Positions 1 to 12,966 of a DNA stretch of 64,000 bases are shown in pieces (within the stretch, counting starts at the first letter, position 1; each line of letters starts with the position of its first letter). The position numbers were made by a program, and so were the translations under genes. The notes beneath the pieces were generated by a model. It was given only the letters and a program-made list of their open reading frames with translations, was not told where the DNA came from and searched no databases. The stretch lies in assembly GCF_949987535.1 (NCBI RefSeq), contig NC_080078.1:55392207-55456206 (forward strand), written 5' to 3'. The DNA comes from Balaenoptera acutorostrata. Its lineage: Eukaryota > Chordata > Mammalia > Artiodactyla > Balaenopteridae.

Positions 1-14
1 AGAGAAAACATAGG

Positions 15-85
15 TATATATATATATCTGTGTGTGTGTGTGTATATCTATATCGATATATGTATACATTATATATGTATATAAA
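15..85. repeat. TA/TG microsatellite
   Basis: Alternating (TA)n, (TG)n and TATAC-type units, imperfect. Confidence 0.8.
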
Positions 86-974
86 GAGTGTATTTGAGAT
101 TAGGATTCATTCATTTCAGCATTTCTTCAACAAATATTCAAATCTGAGTTGCTTGTAAGAAACCTTCAAAGTGCTCCCTTAGAAAGTAAAATGAGGCTAC
201 TAAACAGATGACCGTCCTAAGACGTTTTGCTACAAAAGAGGGGCCAAGACAAAGTTCTTTCTTTGCTGACCCCCTTTGCAGACAGAAATCAATTCCTTTA
301 ACTTTTTCTAGTCAGAGCCCATTCACTTCAGCACCTTCTTCGAAGCCAACCGTGGCATCACAAATTCCAATATCCATTAAATCAAATGTCAAATACTAGC
401 TTGGGAAGCTTTATATCACCCTCTAGGCTCAATGGTGCTGTAGAGTGAACTGTCTTAGAACTTGAAAAAAAAATAAAGCATCATTTTTAGTATAAACAAA
501 TGCTTCAAATGTATGACATCTATTTGCTGCCTTCAAAGGGAAAACTTTTAACTCAGACGCTTGGCACTAAGATCACACGGGATCAACTCAGTGGACTGAC
601 TTAAGTGTTAAAACTTTTTAAAAGTACGTTAAGGGCTTGCACCTGCTCCCCCATCCACATAGATGTACTGACACGTATTTGACTAAACTGACTACATACA
701 TGCCCAAGCAAGCAAGCTGAGCAGATTTTACAAGATAAGCAACCAAGTGTTTTCATGTCTGAGGGTGGCTAGAACACAAAATTGCCAGTCATCTTGTGGG
801 GGAAAAGAATGCCTTTGAAAAAAATATGTAGGGCATCATTTCAGATAAAATGTATCCAAATGCCATCCTGTATACAGGTTTTGTTGTTTTGTTTTGTTTT
901 TCCTTTTAGTGCTACTTCTTAGCAAGGGGCCTAAACTTAGTCCTGCTTTCTGCTGTTGTGATTGAGAATTCTTA

Positions 975-1195
975 GAGCCTTGCTACTCAATGTGTAAGAC
1001 CTTAAGCCGGTGGGTAAAGGCAGCTACACCTGGGAATGTGTTGGAAATGCAGAATCTCAGGCCCCACCCCAGACTCATGGCAACAGAACCTATGTTATAA
1101 CATGATCCCAAGGGGTCTGTATACACATCAAGGCTGCATTCTCCTGGAGCTAGTATTGGTGATTCGCATGCACAATAAAATCTAAAAAGTTTTAT
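975..1195 (+). mobile_element. MER5-type hAT-Charlie fragment
   Basis: The stretch has the order typical of MER5A/B: CACCTGGGAA, a GGAAATGCAGAATCTCAGGCCCCACCCC block, then GCATGCACA near the end. It is well diverged and non-autonomous. Family named by recall. Confidence 0.65.
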
Positions 1196-2249
1196 TTAGA
1201 GCATTGGTCCCCCAAGTTAGGTAGAAGTTCACTTTGAAGTTTGCAGGGCAGGGAAACAGTGAGAAAACTCTGCCCTGGAGAATACCATAAGGCTGTAATT
1301 TATGTCAGTGGGGTGGAGGCAAGAGGAAAAGCAATTTACCTGAGCGAAGCAGACCTGCATTAATCCCATCTCACCCTACCTGCCCCCTGCAAAAAATAAA
1401 GCAGAAAAGGAATAGAATAGTGCCAGGGCAGTCCTACTTCTTTGTGATTGCCCATGCATGTCACACTTATTTCTACACTTAAATTGTTCTTTACTGCAAG
1501 GCTAGGTTCTTTTTGCCTTATAACAGATTGGGCGGCTGTGGCATCTAACACTCCGTGAATCAATATCTTAACATTAATATGACTCTAGAATAGAAATACA
1601 CTATTTTAAAAAGTGCTGTGAATTGCACAAATGATTTTTCCACCTCCAATAAAAAACCGAGGAAAAAAATATGGAACACTTAGATTATCCAGTAATGATG
1701 TAGCCTGCTACCTAGACCAGACTGATAGATCATCTCTCCACTCTTGTCCTCTTGAGGTACAATTTAAAGCAGCAAATGGAGTAGAAATTATGAAAAAATG
1801 GAAGCACAGAGAAATATGTAAACGACTCATCTTCTTCTTCCCCAATTTTGAAGGCAAAAAATGAACAGAGCAATCTGGACCTGCCATACAGGTTAAAACC
1901 GTGCCGGGGAGGTGCACACAGCCCAGACAAGCACAAAACGAGATGACACAACTTAATCAATTTTGAAAGGTGATCTCCCCAAATTCAGAAACTTACTACA
2001 TTTTTTGAAAAGCCAACTCTAAAAAGATTCAAAGTTTCCTATAGAATAGTGACTGAAAACTGAAGACATTCAGTGTCATGGGGTTAGTTATGACACTTTT
2101 TTTCTCAGAATGAGGAATATGAGACAAAATGTCTGTAGGAATGTAGAATATATGTAAGAATATTATGTTTCTCAAATGAGCTGCCAAGAGGGTCAGAGTC
2201 CTCAACTATTAAAAAACCTCTGAAACTAAACTGAAAATGCCATCATCTA

Positions 2250-2440
2250 TATATATGTAATACTAATCGCATATATCTTCATATGTATATTTATACATAT
2301 TACATATGTCTATATATATTTACACATATATTTATATGTATTTACACATATATTTGTATGTAGATTTACACATATATTTGTGTATATATTTATATATATT
2401 ACACATATATATGTCTATATATTTACACATATATATTATG
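2250..2440. repeat. AT-rich tandem tract, TTTACACATATAT-type units
   Basis: Around five irregular copies of a unit containing TTTACACATATAT separated by TATATATxT linkers. Copies differ and spacing varies, so this is degenerate low-complexity DNA, not a CRISPR array. It yields a Tyr/Ile-rich open frame that is meaningless. Confidence 0.75.
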
Positions 2441-2441
2441 C

Positions 2442-2489
2442 AAGAACCATTTGAGAACCATTTGAGAAAAGAACATTTGAGAACCATTT
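2442..2489. repeat. Local direct repeats of GAACCATTTGA
   Basis: Three near copies of AGAACCATTTGA, plus one AGAACATTTGA copy, lie in tandem just after the AT-rich tract. They are probably slippage products. Confidence 0.6.
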
Positions 2490-3629
2490 TAACCAAGAAA
2501 ATCAGACCCAATGAAGCAGAGAAATAAAAAGGGACGGAACTGCCAAATGTATGGAAATTCTTGTGCTGTACTTTTACACTCTTATCTGGAGTATTTGGAG
2601 ATGAGAAAACATGGATTATTATTTTTTAAGATGTTACGACTGTGCAGCCTGCCCCTCACATCCATGGCAAGAGAGGGTGAAGAATGCCAAGGGACAAAGA
2701 CGATCCCGCCCTCCACAGGGGTGTCTAACACCAATGATACATAAGAGCAATAGAATAGGGATAAAAAGAGACTAAAAGATTTTAACAGTGGAAGGAATAA
2801 AAGATAACTTGTACTAATTTTTTAGAAAAATATGATCTATGTAATCTCAAAACTAGGGTTAAACCTATCACACCCAAAATATAATCCAAAATGTAACAGG
2901 GTCATTGCAAGTTAATTCCTGGGAAGAATCTGACGATAACAGTCTGTTCCTTTACTAACACACTTTTTTTCGGCCAAATCAAGGCAGGGCTAGGAAAGGA
3001 AATTAGAACTAGGCCTCACCAATCACAGCACGATCAGAGGTGACACAAAGCCCTAGAAATTGACCTTAAAATACTTCCAGTAAAATTGTGGGGTTGTGGG
3101 TCCCCTGGCCATACAAGCATACCTACCAAACCCTTCCTTGGGTCTGATTTCAACCCAGAGCACAGAAGCCCTGCCACTGGTATGTGTTCATTCTGAGCGG
3201 CCTAATTTGACTTCATTCTGCTTGGGCTTCAGTCCAACTGGCAGATGTCCTTGTAGAAGCTTGATCTCAGACACTTTCCCTTTCTAATTTTTTGGCACCA
3301 TTGCCTCTATTGCATGGGATATCATCTCTGAAACTTTATCTTGGGTTCCCCAGGTTTTGCTTGATTTTTGTTGCTTTGGTTTTCTCTTAAATCTTCCTGC
3401 CCCAAAGAGGTTCATGTGAAATACTAAATCATTGATTAATTCCTAGGAATTAGCCAATGACTTGCCTGCAAATTTCCAACCATTCCTTGCCTTCTCCCTA
3501 CCTCCCTCCAAAATAAGTAGCCTCAGAAGCAAAAATGCAAACACAAGGTAATCTTTGTGAACGCTGTACAAATGCACCATTTTCTCTTACAGGTTGGCCT
3601 TTATAGAATGAAATGCCAGAGCTTTGATA

Positions 3630-3635
3630 TTTATT
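3630..3635 (-). terminator. BMP2 distal polyadenylation signal AATAAA
   Basis: AATAAA on the minus strand within AGATAATAAATATCAAAG. The human gene has its main signal in the same sequence context (recalled). Cleavage is expected 15-30 nt further on, around 3,605-3,615. Confidence 0.75.
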
Positions 3636-3903
3636 ATCTGAAATAGGTTTAACATTTGGAGAAATGTGTTCAAACACATAACCTTGGAAAGAAAAGCAAG
3701 CTGATGGAACAGAGAACAGGGGTAGGCAGAAAACAATTTTGCTGTGGAGGGGCAAAGTTAGAAAATTGAGTCCTTTGAGCGTAAAGAGCTCTCAGGTGAG
3801 GTAAAAGTAAAATACAAATCAATTTTCAACTCTTCACGAGGGCCACTAGATATCAGTTTTAAATATACATGACCACAATATCAATAATGAAGAAATCTTA
3901 TGT

Positions 3904-3909
3904 TTTATT
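3904..3909 (-). terminator. Possible internal BMP2 polyadenylation signal
   Basis: AATAAA on the minus strand in the context TTAAATAAAACATAAG, about 840 nt after the stop codon. Use of this site would remove the last roughly 270 nt of the 3' UTR. Sequence alone does not show that it is used. Confidence 0.35.
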
Positions 3910-4029
3910 TAATACTTTGGCCAGACCAGCCCCTTTGAAGGGATCACTAGTTTAGGAAAGAAGAACAACAAACCATCATTCACTTTCCTGCAGGTTCATC
4001 GTTTTCTTAATTATTTCTATTGGTCCTGC

Positions 4030-4035
4030 TTTATT
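4030..4035 (-). terminator. Possible proximal BMP2 polyadenylation signal
   Basis: AATAAA on the minus strand in AAAGAATAAAGCAGG, about 720 nt after the stop codon. It is a candidate alternative 3' end only. Confidence 0.25.
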
Positions 4036-4197
4036 CTTTCTGCAAACTAAGGGGTGGGGGGTTTCTATATTAGATCAGCAATGTCTGGTTCTTATCCAAA
4101 TATTCCACCTAATAAGGACGTAAGTTCTCATGGACTGGACAACCACTCTGCAACATTCCTGAGAATTGAATAATATAATAATCTTGAAAGTCAGCAG

Positions 4198-4231
4198 AGT
4201 GGATTATCCACTTTTTTTTTTTTTTTTTTTT
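4198..4231 (-). promoter_or_regulatory. Palindrome plus A20 tract in BMP2 3' UTR
   Basis: AGTGGATTATCCACT at 4,198-4,212 is a perfect inverted repeat with one central base. It directly joins a 20-nt T run on the plus strand, which is A20 in the mRNA. The palindrome is present in the human 3' UTR as remembered, but the A run there is shorter, so the tract looks expanded in this lineage. The RNA could form a 7-bp stem next to a poly(A)-binding site. The role is inferred. Confidence 0.45.
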
Positions 4232-4751
4232 CTGGACATGAACTTGTGACCTTAACAGTAGCACTGCAAAAAAAAAGCAAATGTGCTAAGCACTTTGCCA
4301 GAGTAACCTTCCATGTAGACTTTTCATCTTAAATACACACGACTGAAAACAACTACAATTTTTGGAAAATTATGTACAAACCCAATACTTCTTTTGATTA
4401 CATATAAATACAAATTAGCTATCTTTCCTAAAAAGTGGTTATAATAGTAAATAAATACAAAATAAATCTGACCATTATACTTCATGTGCTGGGGTTGAAC
4501 CCATATAAAATGTACAACTAAATACATTTTAAAATCTTTAAGGAATAATTCTCTGATTAAAATATTTGTTTTCCCAACTTCTTTTCGTAGATATAAATAT
4601 ATTTTCAAAATAGCTGTGTTTTTTTTTTTCTCCATTCCATTCCATAAATAAAGTCTTCATTGGGAAATATTAAAGTGTCAACTTGATTTTTTTTTTTTTT
4701 TGCTTTTTTCTAAAATATATATATATATTTATTTTATTTTATTTTGCTGTG

Positions 4752-5596
<845 letters not shown>

Positions 5597-7084
5597 CTAA
5601 TTTAATATAAAAAAGTGGAAAAAAAGAAAAATCATTCAGTAAGGCAAGTATGACAATTTGATTGTATATAAGGATTTATATACATCACTTCAGGGTTTGA
5701 TTTAACATATGTAAAAATCTGCAGCCAGAAAGTTAAAATTTCCCCTTTAGATAAAGAAATGATCCTCCCTTTTCTATACATTTATGTCAATATGCACACC
5801 ATGAAACAAAATTTCACAATTCACTGTTACATGTTTAATCTAATACGTGAATACTGCTTCCAGGTGGCTATAATAATGGGGGAAATGGTGAAGCATTTCT
5901 TTGGAATTCACAGACTTTAGGGCAAAAAAAAGTCAGCACTATAGTTAGTAGAGGTCTAATGAGTAAGGATTTGAGGAAATTATTGCATTTCTTAAAAAGA
6001 AAAAGGCTTTAATGTCAATCCCTTAAGCAGTATTCTCAAACATTACTCTGCAATTTAGATGACTTACAAATCTCGATATACAGATTTCAGTTTCCTAATT
6101 AAAGACTCTGAAACTCAACATCAACGATGACATTTTGCAAAGTACACCCTACTATTTTACTCAAAAGTCCAGAGACAAAGGCATTTACAGGGATCTACTT
6201 CTTTGGAAACGTAAGGGTGGTACTAGGACACTGTAGTAATTAAGGCTGGATGATTTCAAGAGAAATAACTTCCCAACTTTGTCTGTTCTCTCACCTCTTT
6301 ATGACCTCAAAAATCAAAATCTCATTTCAGATGCTTTTGGGAAAAAAATAATTCTCTTCTGTTTATAATTCCTTTATCTTAAAAAAAAAATAAACCATAT
6401 TAAAAATATACACCTACCCAATAATAGGCTACAGGGTACAGATAACCCTCCCCCCACTTTATAAAAATCTACAGAAATGCCATTATGACATTCATGATGT
6501 AAGGGATAATCTAATTACAGAATAATCATTTTATATCTATTATCATTATTTTAAAATAGCCATTTAAGTGGGCTATTCATAAAAGTTTTTCCTTATTTAA
6601 AATTCCAGAATTTCAATTTTAAGGAGTACTGCTTGTCGAGCAAACAATAAAATATAACATAGCACCTTGAATGTATAGTCTGCAAATCATCAAAGGTATA
6701 CATTATTATTAAATTGATAGTAAACAGCACTAGAATTTGGGATATTTGGGTTTACTTTCTTCTAGCTTTACCACATCCTGTTATTTCACTGTCAACAAAT
6801 TTTACCTGCTTCATTCAGGATCCAACCTGAGTGCTAACAAAATCTATTTGGCCATGTCATCACCATAAGAGGAAACCATGTTTTCATTAATTTTCTGGTT
6901 GTATTTTTCCTGAACCAAACAGCTATTCATTGTTCACAAAATTTAGACACCTTAGCAAAGCATAATCACTTCAGATCGCTCACTCAAAGGTTCTACCTGT
7001 GTAAACCTTCATCATCAAAGCAACAGTCATCACTGCAAGCTAAGGTCAACAGGGGTGGTTTATACCAAATTATGGAGGAATGCT

Positions 7085-7255
7085 TTAATGAGACGTTTCT
7101 CAAACTTCAACCTGTGTGCAAAACACCTATAGGACACCTTAACTCTTCAAATGCAGATTCTGATTCAGTGGGTGAGTCTGGGGTAGGGCCTGAGATGCAG
7201 CATTTCTAGCAGCTCCCAGGTGAGGTAATGCTGGAAGCTGGTGAACTGCCCTTCG
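7085..7255 (-). mobile_element. MER5A-like hAT-Charlie fragment in BMP2 intron 2
   Basis: It contains GCAGATTCTGATTCAGTGGG, GGGGTAGGGCCTGAGATGCAG and CATTTCTAGCAGCTCCCAGGTGA in the order of the MER5A reverse complement. Old and diverged. Confidence 0.7.
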
Positions 7256-7942
7256 AGGCTAAAGGTTTTAAAGAATGTTTTTCACATGCAAGTATAAATT
7301 GCCAGGAACATATTTTAAAGTGCCTTTTTGTTAAATAATATAGAAATGAATAGACGAACCATTAGCGTTGGCCAAGGAGTAAGACTTGAGGCCAGGGGTG
7401 AGCAGCCAGACTCAGAATAGAAAGATCTAAAGCTCCTCTCCTTGGACAGGGAGACCATCAGGCCAAGAAGGGAGTTCCCCACGGTCCCCTCAAGCCTGCT
7501 AACCCGCACCCATACGGATACCTTTGGAGAGCCGCTCTAAACCCCACTGCTGGCTAATGGTACTTCGGGCCAGGCACTATTTTTAAAATAACCCTCCCAC
7601 CAATCAACCAGAACTCTCCTCTGTGGCTCCGACAAGTATCAAGGGTTGTGTTTAGCCCCTTCTTTCCTTTCCTCCCTGCAATTCAGGAGCCCTCTGATGT
7701 TTCTCCTGAAGGCATTCTTTCAGCAGAGAAGCCACTAGCTACCAGAGAAAAGAAGAGTGACCTAAAAATCAGCACATCCTTCAGACACAATGACACAAAG
7801 CCAAGGCCTGGACCCGGGCAACTGACTTCGCTGATCCCAGCACACCTAAAAGCGCTCTCTCTTCTTTTAAGGAGAGGAAGGAACGGCACATTATCCAGGG
7901 CCTTTGGGGAACAGCTGTATTAACAAAGGTGCCCAGAGAAAT

Positions 7943-7945
<3 letters not shown>

Positions 7946-7973
<28 letters not shown>
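7946..7973. repeat. (CA)n microsatellite
   Basis: About 14 uninterrupted AC units within BMP2 intron 2, so probably polymorphic. Confidence 0.95.
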
Positions 7974-8965
7974 CCCAGGAGGAGGATGAAGGAACAATCT
8001 CCCAGGTAAGCACGAGAGACAAGTAAAGAGGATGGTTATAAAAGGGGCATTAAATAGAACAATAACCCTCCAAAAGACTAATATGAGACTGAATTATATA
8101 AAACTGCCATCATTCAACTGGATTTAACCTATAAAAAAGCAGTTTCATGTGCTTCAAAATCTCATTGGAGGTAAGTGGCCAAAAGGATAATCACTTAGCA
8201 AAGGAAAAAATTACACTATTAAACATTAACAAGTAATGTGAAGATCCCTCTCAACTTTGCAGTTTCATCTCAGTCAGCCTAATCCCTGAAGGACCACTAT
8301 CCCTCCTTAATACAAAGGCCTCCATGACAAGACCGCTGACTGCAGACTCTGGTCACAGAGATAAGTCAGAAGGTCACAGAAACCCCCAAACCCAGGAAAA
8401 CAACTGACCAAGGTTAGGGCACCTACTACCCTCTCCTTTGATCTTCAAGGGAACATGAATTTTTTCTAGAAGGTAGAAAAAAATCTGAACCTTGTGAAAT
8501 GAAGTAAAGAATCTGCAAATCACCACATCAAGCCTAGGGATTCTGAAAATATGGAGCATTTACCTAAGTAGGTAATGTATGCTTTTCTAGAGGTATATAC
8601 AATTATTAATTCTCTGTAAATAAATAACCCTTATTGAATAAGCTGCACTTGCCAAGGGATCTGAGGATTCCAGCCTATCTTAGACATGGGTTCTTGAACC
8701 TCTAAGTTCTTATCCAAATAGATGGAGCTATGGCTGCAAAAATGTGGGAAAGTAAAGAAAAATAAGGCAACAATGACATTTGACCTCTCCTCCAAAAAGT
8801 GAAGTTCTAACTTAATCATCTACGCTGTCAATTATTCATCTACATTCGAAAAGATGAGATTGAATTCCCTCAGCTAGCCTAGGTCCACTTTGGCCTCCTC
8901 TTCCCTAGACCAGCAGAGAATAGGACATAAAGAAACAAGTCATCACGATAATGACGCAAGTGTGC

Positions 8966-9180
8966 TGAATGGTTGTTTGTGCCAGGTCTGGCACTAAGAA
9001 CTTTATATGAATTACCTTATGACAAATCAGTTAGAGAGGAACTGTTACTAGCTCCATCTTGTAAATGAAATAGTTGGAGCTCAGAGAGGTTATGTGACTT
9101 TCCTAAGGTCACAGAGCTAGTAAACTAAGAACATAGCTATGAACTTGAGTCTACTGCAGCTTCCAAGTTTCTGGCCACTA
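8966..9180 (-). mobile_element. MIR SINE fragment
   Basis: It has the MIR core in reverse orientation: the CTCAGAGAGGTTATGTGACTT block followed by CTAAGGTCACAGAGCTAGTAA. Ancient tRNA-derived SINE. Confidence 0.75.
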
Positions 9181-12100
9181 GACGGCACCATCTAACATAG
9201 GGGAGGAGTCAAAAACGCAAGCAAAAGTCAAAACCATTAGAGGCAGATTTATATTTAACACAATGATAACCGTAGGGCAAGTTCTGTCCCAGTTAAAGGG
9301 ATAGAAATGGTGGAAGAAGCAGACAGAACAGAAAAGTAAAGCAGAAAAGTAAAGTGGCAGGGGCCACTGGGACATAAAGATCTTGTGTGGAACCACTGAT
9401 ATTTTGTGACTGCCTGTTTGTCCTACAGTATGACGAGGACAAGTTTTGCTGAGTTTTAGCAAAAAGTGAGTTGTCATTACATTTTGAGAATTTTGCAACA
9501 CTCTTTAGACAAAAAAATGTCCATTAAGAAAACAACAATAAAAACCTGGGAAAGTTCTAGCAAATCAGTAAGGTTGGAAATCACTGCCCTGAAATAAAAT
9601 GAAAGTAGTGGAGAATAATAAAGAAAATTTTCCAAAATATAAAATAATGGTTAGAGAATTGATGTATCAAGGAGAAAAAAAACGATAAAATACAAAAGGT
9701 TAAAATGAATCAGTTAAAAAAACAAAGACAACAAAGGAGATGGCAGCTAAAAGAAAGAGCATGGTCATGGTCACCAACCCTGATTTGGCCTCTACCCACT
9801 CTCTTAGCTCCATCACCTTTGGAATGATCCAGGGCCCTCTTATTGTTGCTTATTTGGTGAAATACACAAAGGGGCAAATCTTAAAAAAAGACAAAATAGC
9901 TTCATGAGGAGGGATCAAGGGGGAACAGAGAGGAACCAGTAAAAAAGAGGCAGAATGGAAAACATAAGTGCAAGAACTATCTCTGGGCACCAAAGCCTCA
10001 ATCTCTATGAGCATTTCTAAACAGAACGCCTGTTCTACCTAAAGGGGGCCTTTCACAATCACAATGAAATACCTGGGGACACTGGGGAAGCACCCCAAGT
10101 GAGCACTGGTTTGGGGGGGTGTATGTGTCCAAATCCTTTGGTTGCACTGGGAATTTGTGATACCAGTGCTCCATCACAGAGCAGTGGTTGTTTCTTGAAC
10201 TTTCTTTTTAAATGGATATTTTCAAGAAAATTACATTTGTGGGAACAGGGTTAATCTCTATTTCAAAGCTTCAGTCATAGAGGCAAATAATTCAGTTATT
10301 TTGGGCAAAAAGAGAACTGTGTCCTTCAGAGTCTGGAGAGCGAGCACGTGGTCCTTCCATATTCCAATCTGACAGGAAAGAATGAAGATTTTTTGCAAGG
10401 CCAATAAAGTCAACCAATTTCAATGTGTTTTTAACTACAAGCAAAACACAAAACACTGTTTCCAGTTGAAGAAGTGATTTTTCTATCCTCAGTGGCCGTT
10501 CCGAAGCACTTTTTAGCAACTCTGAAAAAAGAAAATTTTTCCAGCGCTTGGGCTCTCCCGAATAAAAGCCACTGGAGAAAGGACTAGACAAAGCTTAATA
10601 GGAGAAATGACAACTGATAATTTCTGTGTCAGATCACCTATGATGTGGACCCATTATCTTCACACATCGGTTGAAAGAATGCCATCATGATACTTCTTGT
10701 CTTGTATTCCGCCAAATTACCCAGATCCCACCCGCAAATAAAACCAACAGGTAATTCTCGTAATCAGGTCCTTTGGTCCTTTACCAAATAAACGTCCACA
10801 AAGGCTCTAGGAACCAAATTCTGCTCTTAAACCTGCAGCCTTAATCACATGGTTTATTAAAAGATTTTTTAGTGTCATGCATGGATGTTTTATAAACAAG
10901 AATGTTTACAAAAACCAAATTCTGGTTTACGTAAAAATGAAACGGTCTTCAAAAAAGGGTAATTTGTAGCTTAATGATTATATGCTAGTCTTAAGAAGAA
11001 AAGAAATGGGTTTGTTGAAACTTGGGGCAAACATTACATAGCTTTTTTTTATTATCTAACTGCATAAAGATCTGAAGTTATTGCAAGTTGATTTTAAGCA
11101 AGTTGGTAACTTCTGCACTATTTGGTGCATAACATTTACACGTTTAAAGACATAAATTCTGACTTATAAACTCAAGCATGCTATTTAAGTTAAAATCATA
11201 CACTCCAATAAGTTCTAGCCTGTTTAGTTTTGGTCGAGCCACTTCCAGAGGAAGGAGAAATATGCAGACTTCACTGATGGAATCCTCATGCAACTGAACG
11301 TTTTTAGGTGTCAAATGCCTTAAATGATCTATCTTCCTTTAAAGTTCTAAGAGACATACACAGTGCCTTCTTGGCCTTAAAAATAAAGTTCAGAATGGTT
11401 TCCATGTTATATCTCCAGGAGAGGTGGCTGAAATAGCAATTCTTATTACTTTTCTATCCAGAAAAACAATTCTAATCAGCAGCAGCTGGGAATGATGAGC
11501 TGGATCTATAATCTCCCCAAGGTGGTGATGACAGAATGTACAGGAACAAGAACATTTCTGCATGACAACAGACAACTTCTGCTTTCAGTGGATGAATCCT
11601 GAAGGAGTAAAATGGGATCTTATTTCCTTTCAAATATGATTTCTGCTAGCAGAGAGCACCTCACTTAGAAATGTGCTGAAAAATGAATTGATTTTTCAAT
11701 TCATGTCCCCTTCATTATGTATAGCTGCCTTGATGAAGTCCCTTTTGTTATGTGACCGGCCTTTAGGACCCCTTCCCACTATCGACTGCTGTTCTCACAA
11801 GTATAAGTTCTCCTTCACACTGGCAGAAAATGCCTGGCTGTGACACTACTGATTTCTTTATATCAGAGGGTAGATTTCCACTCGAAATTGACTACCTCAG
11901 CAAGGCAAGGCAAGAAAACTGGAACAATATCCCAGTTCCCTGATATCCTACAAGTGGCTGCTCTGTGATATACAACTTTGGACCATTCTCTAGAACTTGA
12001 ACGAACCTGGGCTCGTTTAGAATGTGTTAAGCCAAAGGAACATTTAAAAGTGTAGAAAAAGAATTGAAGTGGAAAATATTTTTGACCAATTGCCCTAAGA

Positions 12101-12966
12101 ACTTGGGTACAACAGATCTCACTAGCTGCTCTAAGACATTTCAAATCCACTAAATGCCTTTCTGATGAAACAAGCATAAATATCCTACCTTAGAAAAACC
12201 ACATCCAGTATCATTAAAGAAAAAAAAAACCCCACATTTCAATGCACATGAAGGAAAACAGGCAGTTGCTGCAAAAGCTTTTATCTGAAGGCTAGCCTTG
12301 TCTCTACTCCGGAGTTCATCTCAGATTTAAGCACAAGACAAGAAAGTCATTGTGGAAACAATAAGATTGATTGTGGAATTGATCTCCCACGAGGATTAGA
12401 TAGGGATTTGAAATATTCCAAACCAGGTCCAGATCTACTGTAAATTAGAAAGACATTGGAGCCCTGGGCTTTGATTTTTCAATACTATCTCTGAAAATTC
12501 TGCCCTTGGCTCTGTCATGCTTGAAACCCCGGCTTAAGCAAGAGAAGCAGATTTATAGAGCAAAGGCTTCCAAACAGACCTAAAGAGATCCCAATCTGCC
12601 CCCCTCCTTCTCATTCTTCTCCTATGGAATTCTTGCACGTTTAGCTGACTAGGGGCAAGCCTTTTGCCCTCATCTTCCCCATCACTTGATTTCTCTCCAG
12701 TTCCTGGAGGAGGAGTCGCTCTTCTGGCTGCAAGCCAGGAAAAGGGTGCAGATTTACCAAAGGGGAATCCCTGGCTCTCCCGCCACACAGGCAGTGAGTG
12801 AATGCCAGGTTCGTAAAGGTTCTTACAGAGGCAAACATGGAAACGTCTGCAGCGCCCCGGCCAAGCTGCCCTTCCAGGGACGCCTGCTGTCTGCCCACTG
12901 TGGGGCGCTTGGCTGGACGACTCCCCGCCCCCGTCTCCGCCCCCGCGCCCCGGCTCCAAGCCTCAC

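Larger units (their letters stand above)
1..3604. other. BMP2 downstream flank, no gene seen
   Basis: Sequence beyond the BMP2 3' end. It holds a TA/TG microsatellite (about 15-85), a MER5-type fragment (975-1,195), an AT-rich tandem tract (2,250-2,440) and a short direct-repeat cluster (2,442-2,489). The rest is unique AT-rich sequence. The short open frames found here have no recognisable domain and are treated as chance. Confidence 0.7.
3608..4751 (-). other. BMP2: BMP2 3' UTR
   Basis: About 1.14 kb from the stop codon to just after the last AATAAA. It is AT-rich, beginning with a TATATA run (near 4,715-4,731), and carries several AUUUA motifs (cluster at about 4,440-4,466). A 15-nt palindrome (4,198-4,212) abuts a 20-nt A tract in the transcript (T run at 4,212-4,231). 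The whole segment is colinear with the human 3' UTR as remembered, which is unusually well conserved and is known to contain elements controlling BMP2 mRNA stability. The reading frames seen here on either strand are incidental. Confidence 0.85.
5597..12966 (-). other. BMP2: BMP2 intron 2
   Basis: A 7.37-kb phase-1 intron with GT at 12,966-12,965 and AG at 5,598-5,597, preceded by a T-rich tract. It is mostly unique AT-rich sequence. The repeats I can name are a MER5-type fragment (7,085-7,255), a CA microsatellite (7,946-7,973) and a MIR (8,966-9,180). Low repeat density over 9,700-12,500 fits constrained intronic sequence, but conservation cannot be tested here. No exon or RNA gene is supported inside. 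Confidence 0.85.

Noticed and set aside
2250..2440. CRISPR-like regular repeats
   Set aside because: Eukaryotic AT-rich low-complexity DNA with varying units and spacing.
4324..4635. 103-codon minus-strand frame in the 3' UTR
   Set aside because: Lies after the BMP2 stop in conserved UTR sequence. Composition is AT-rich and it has no domain.
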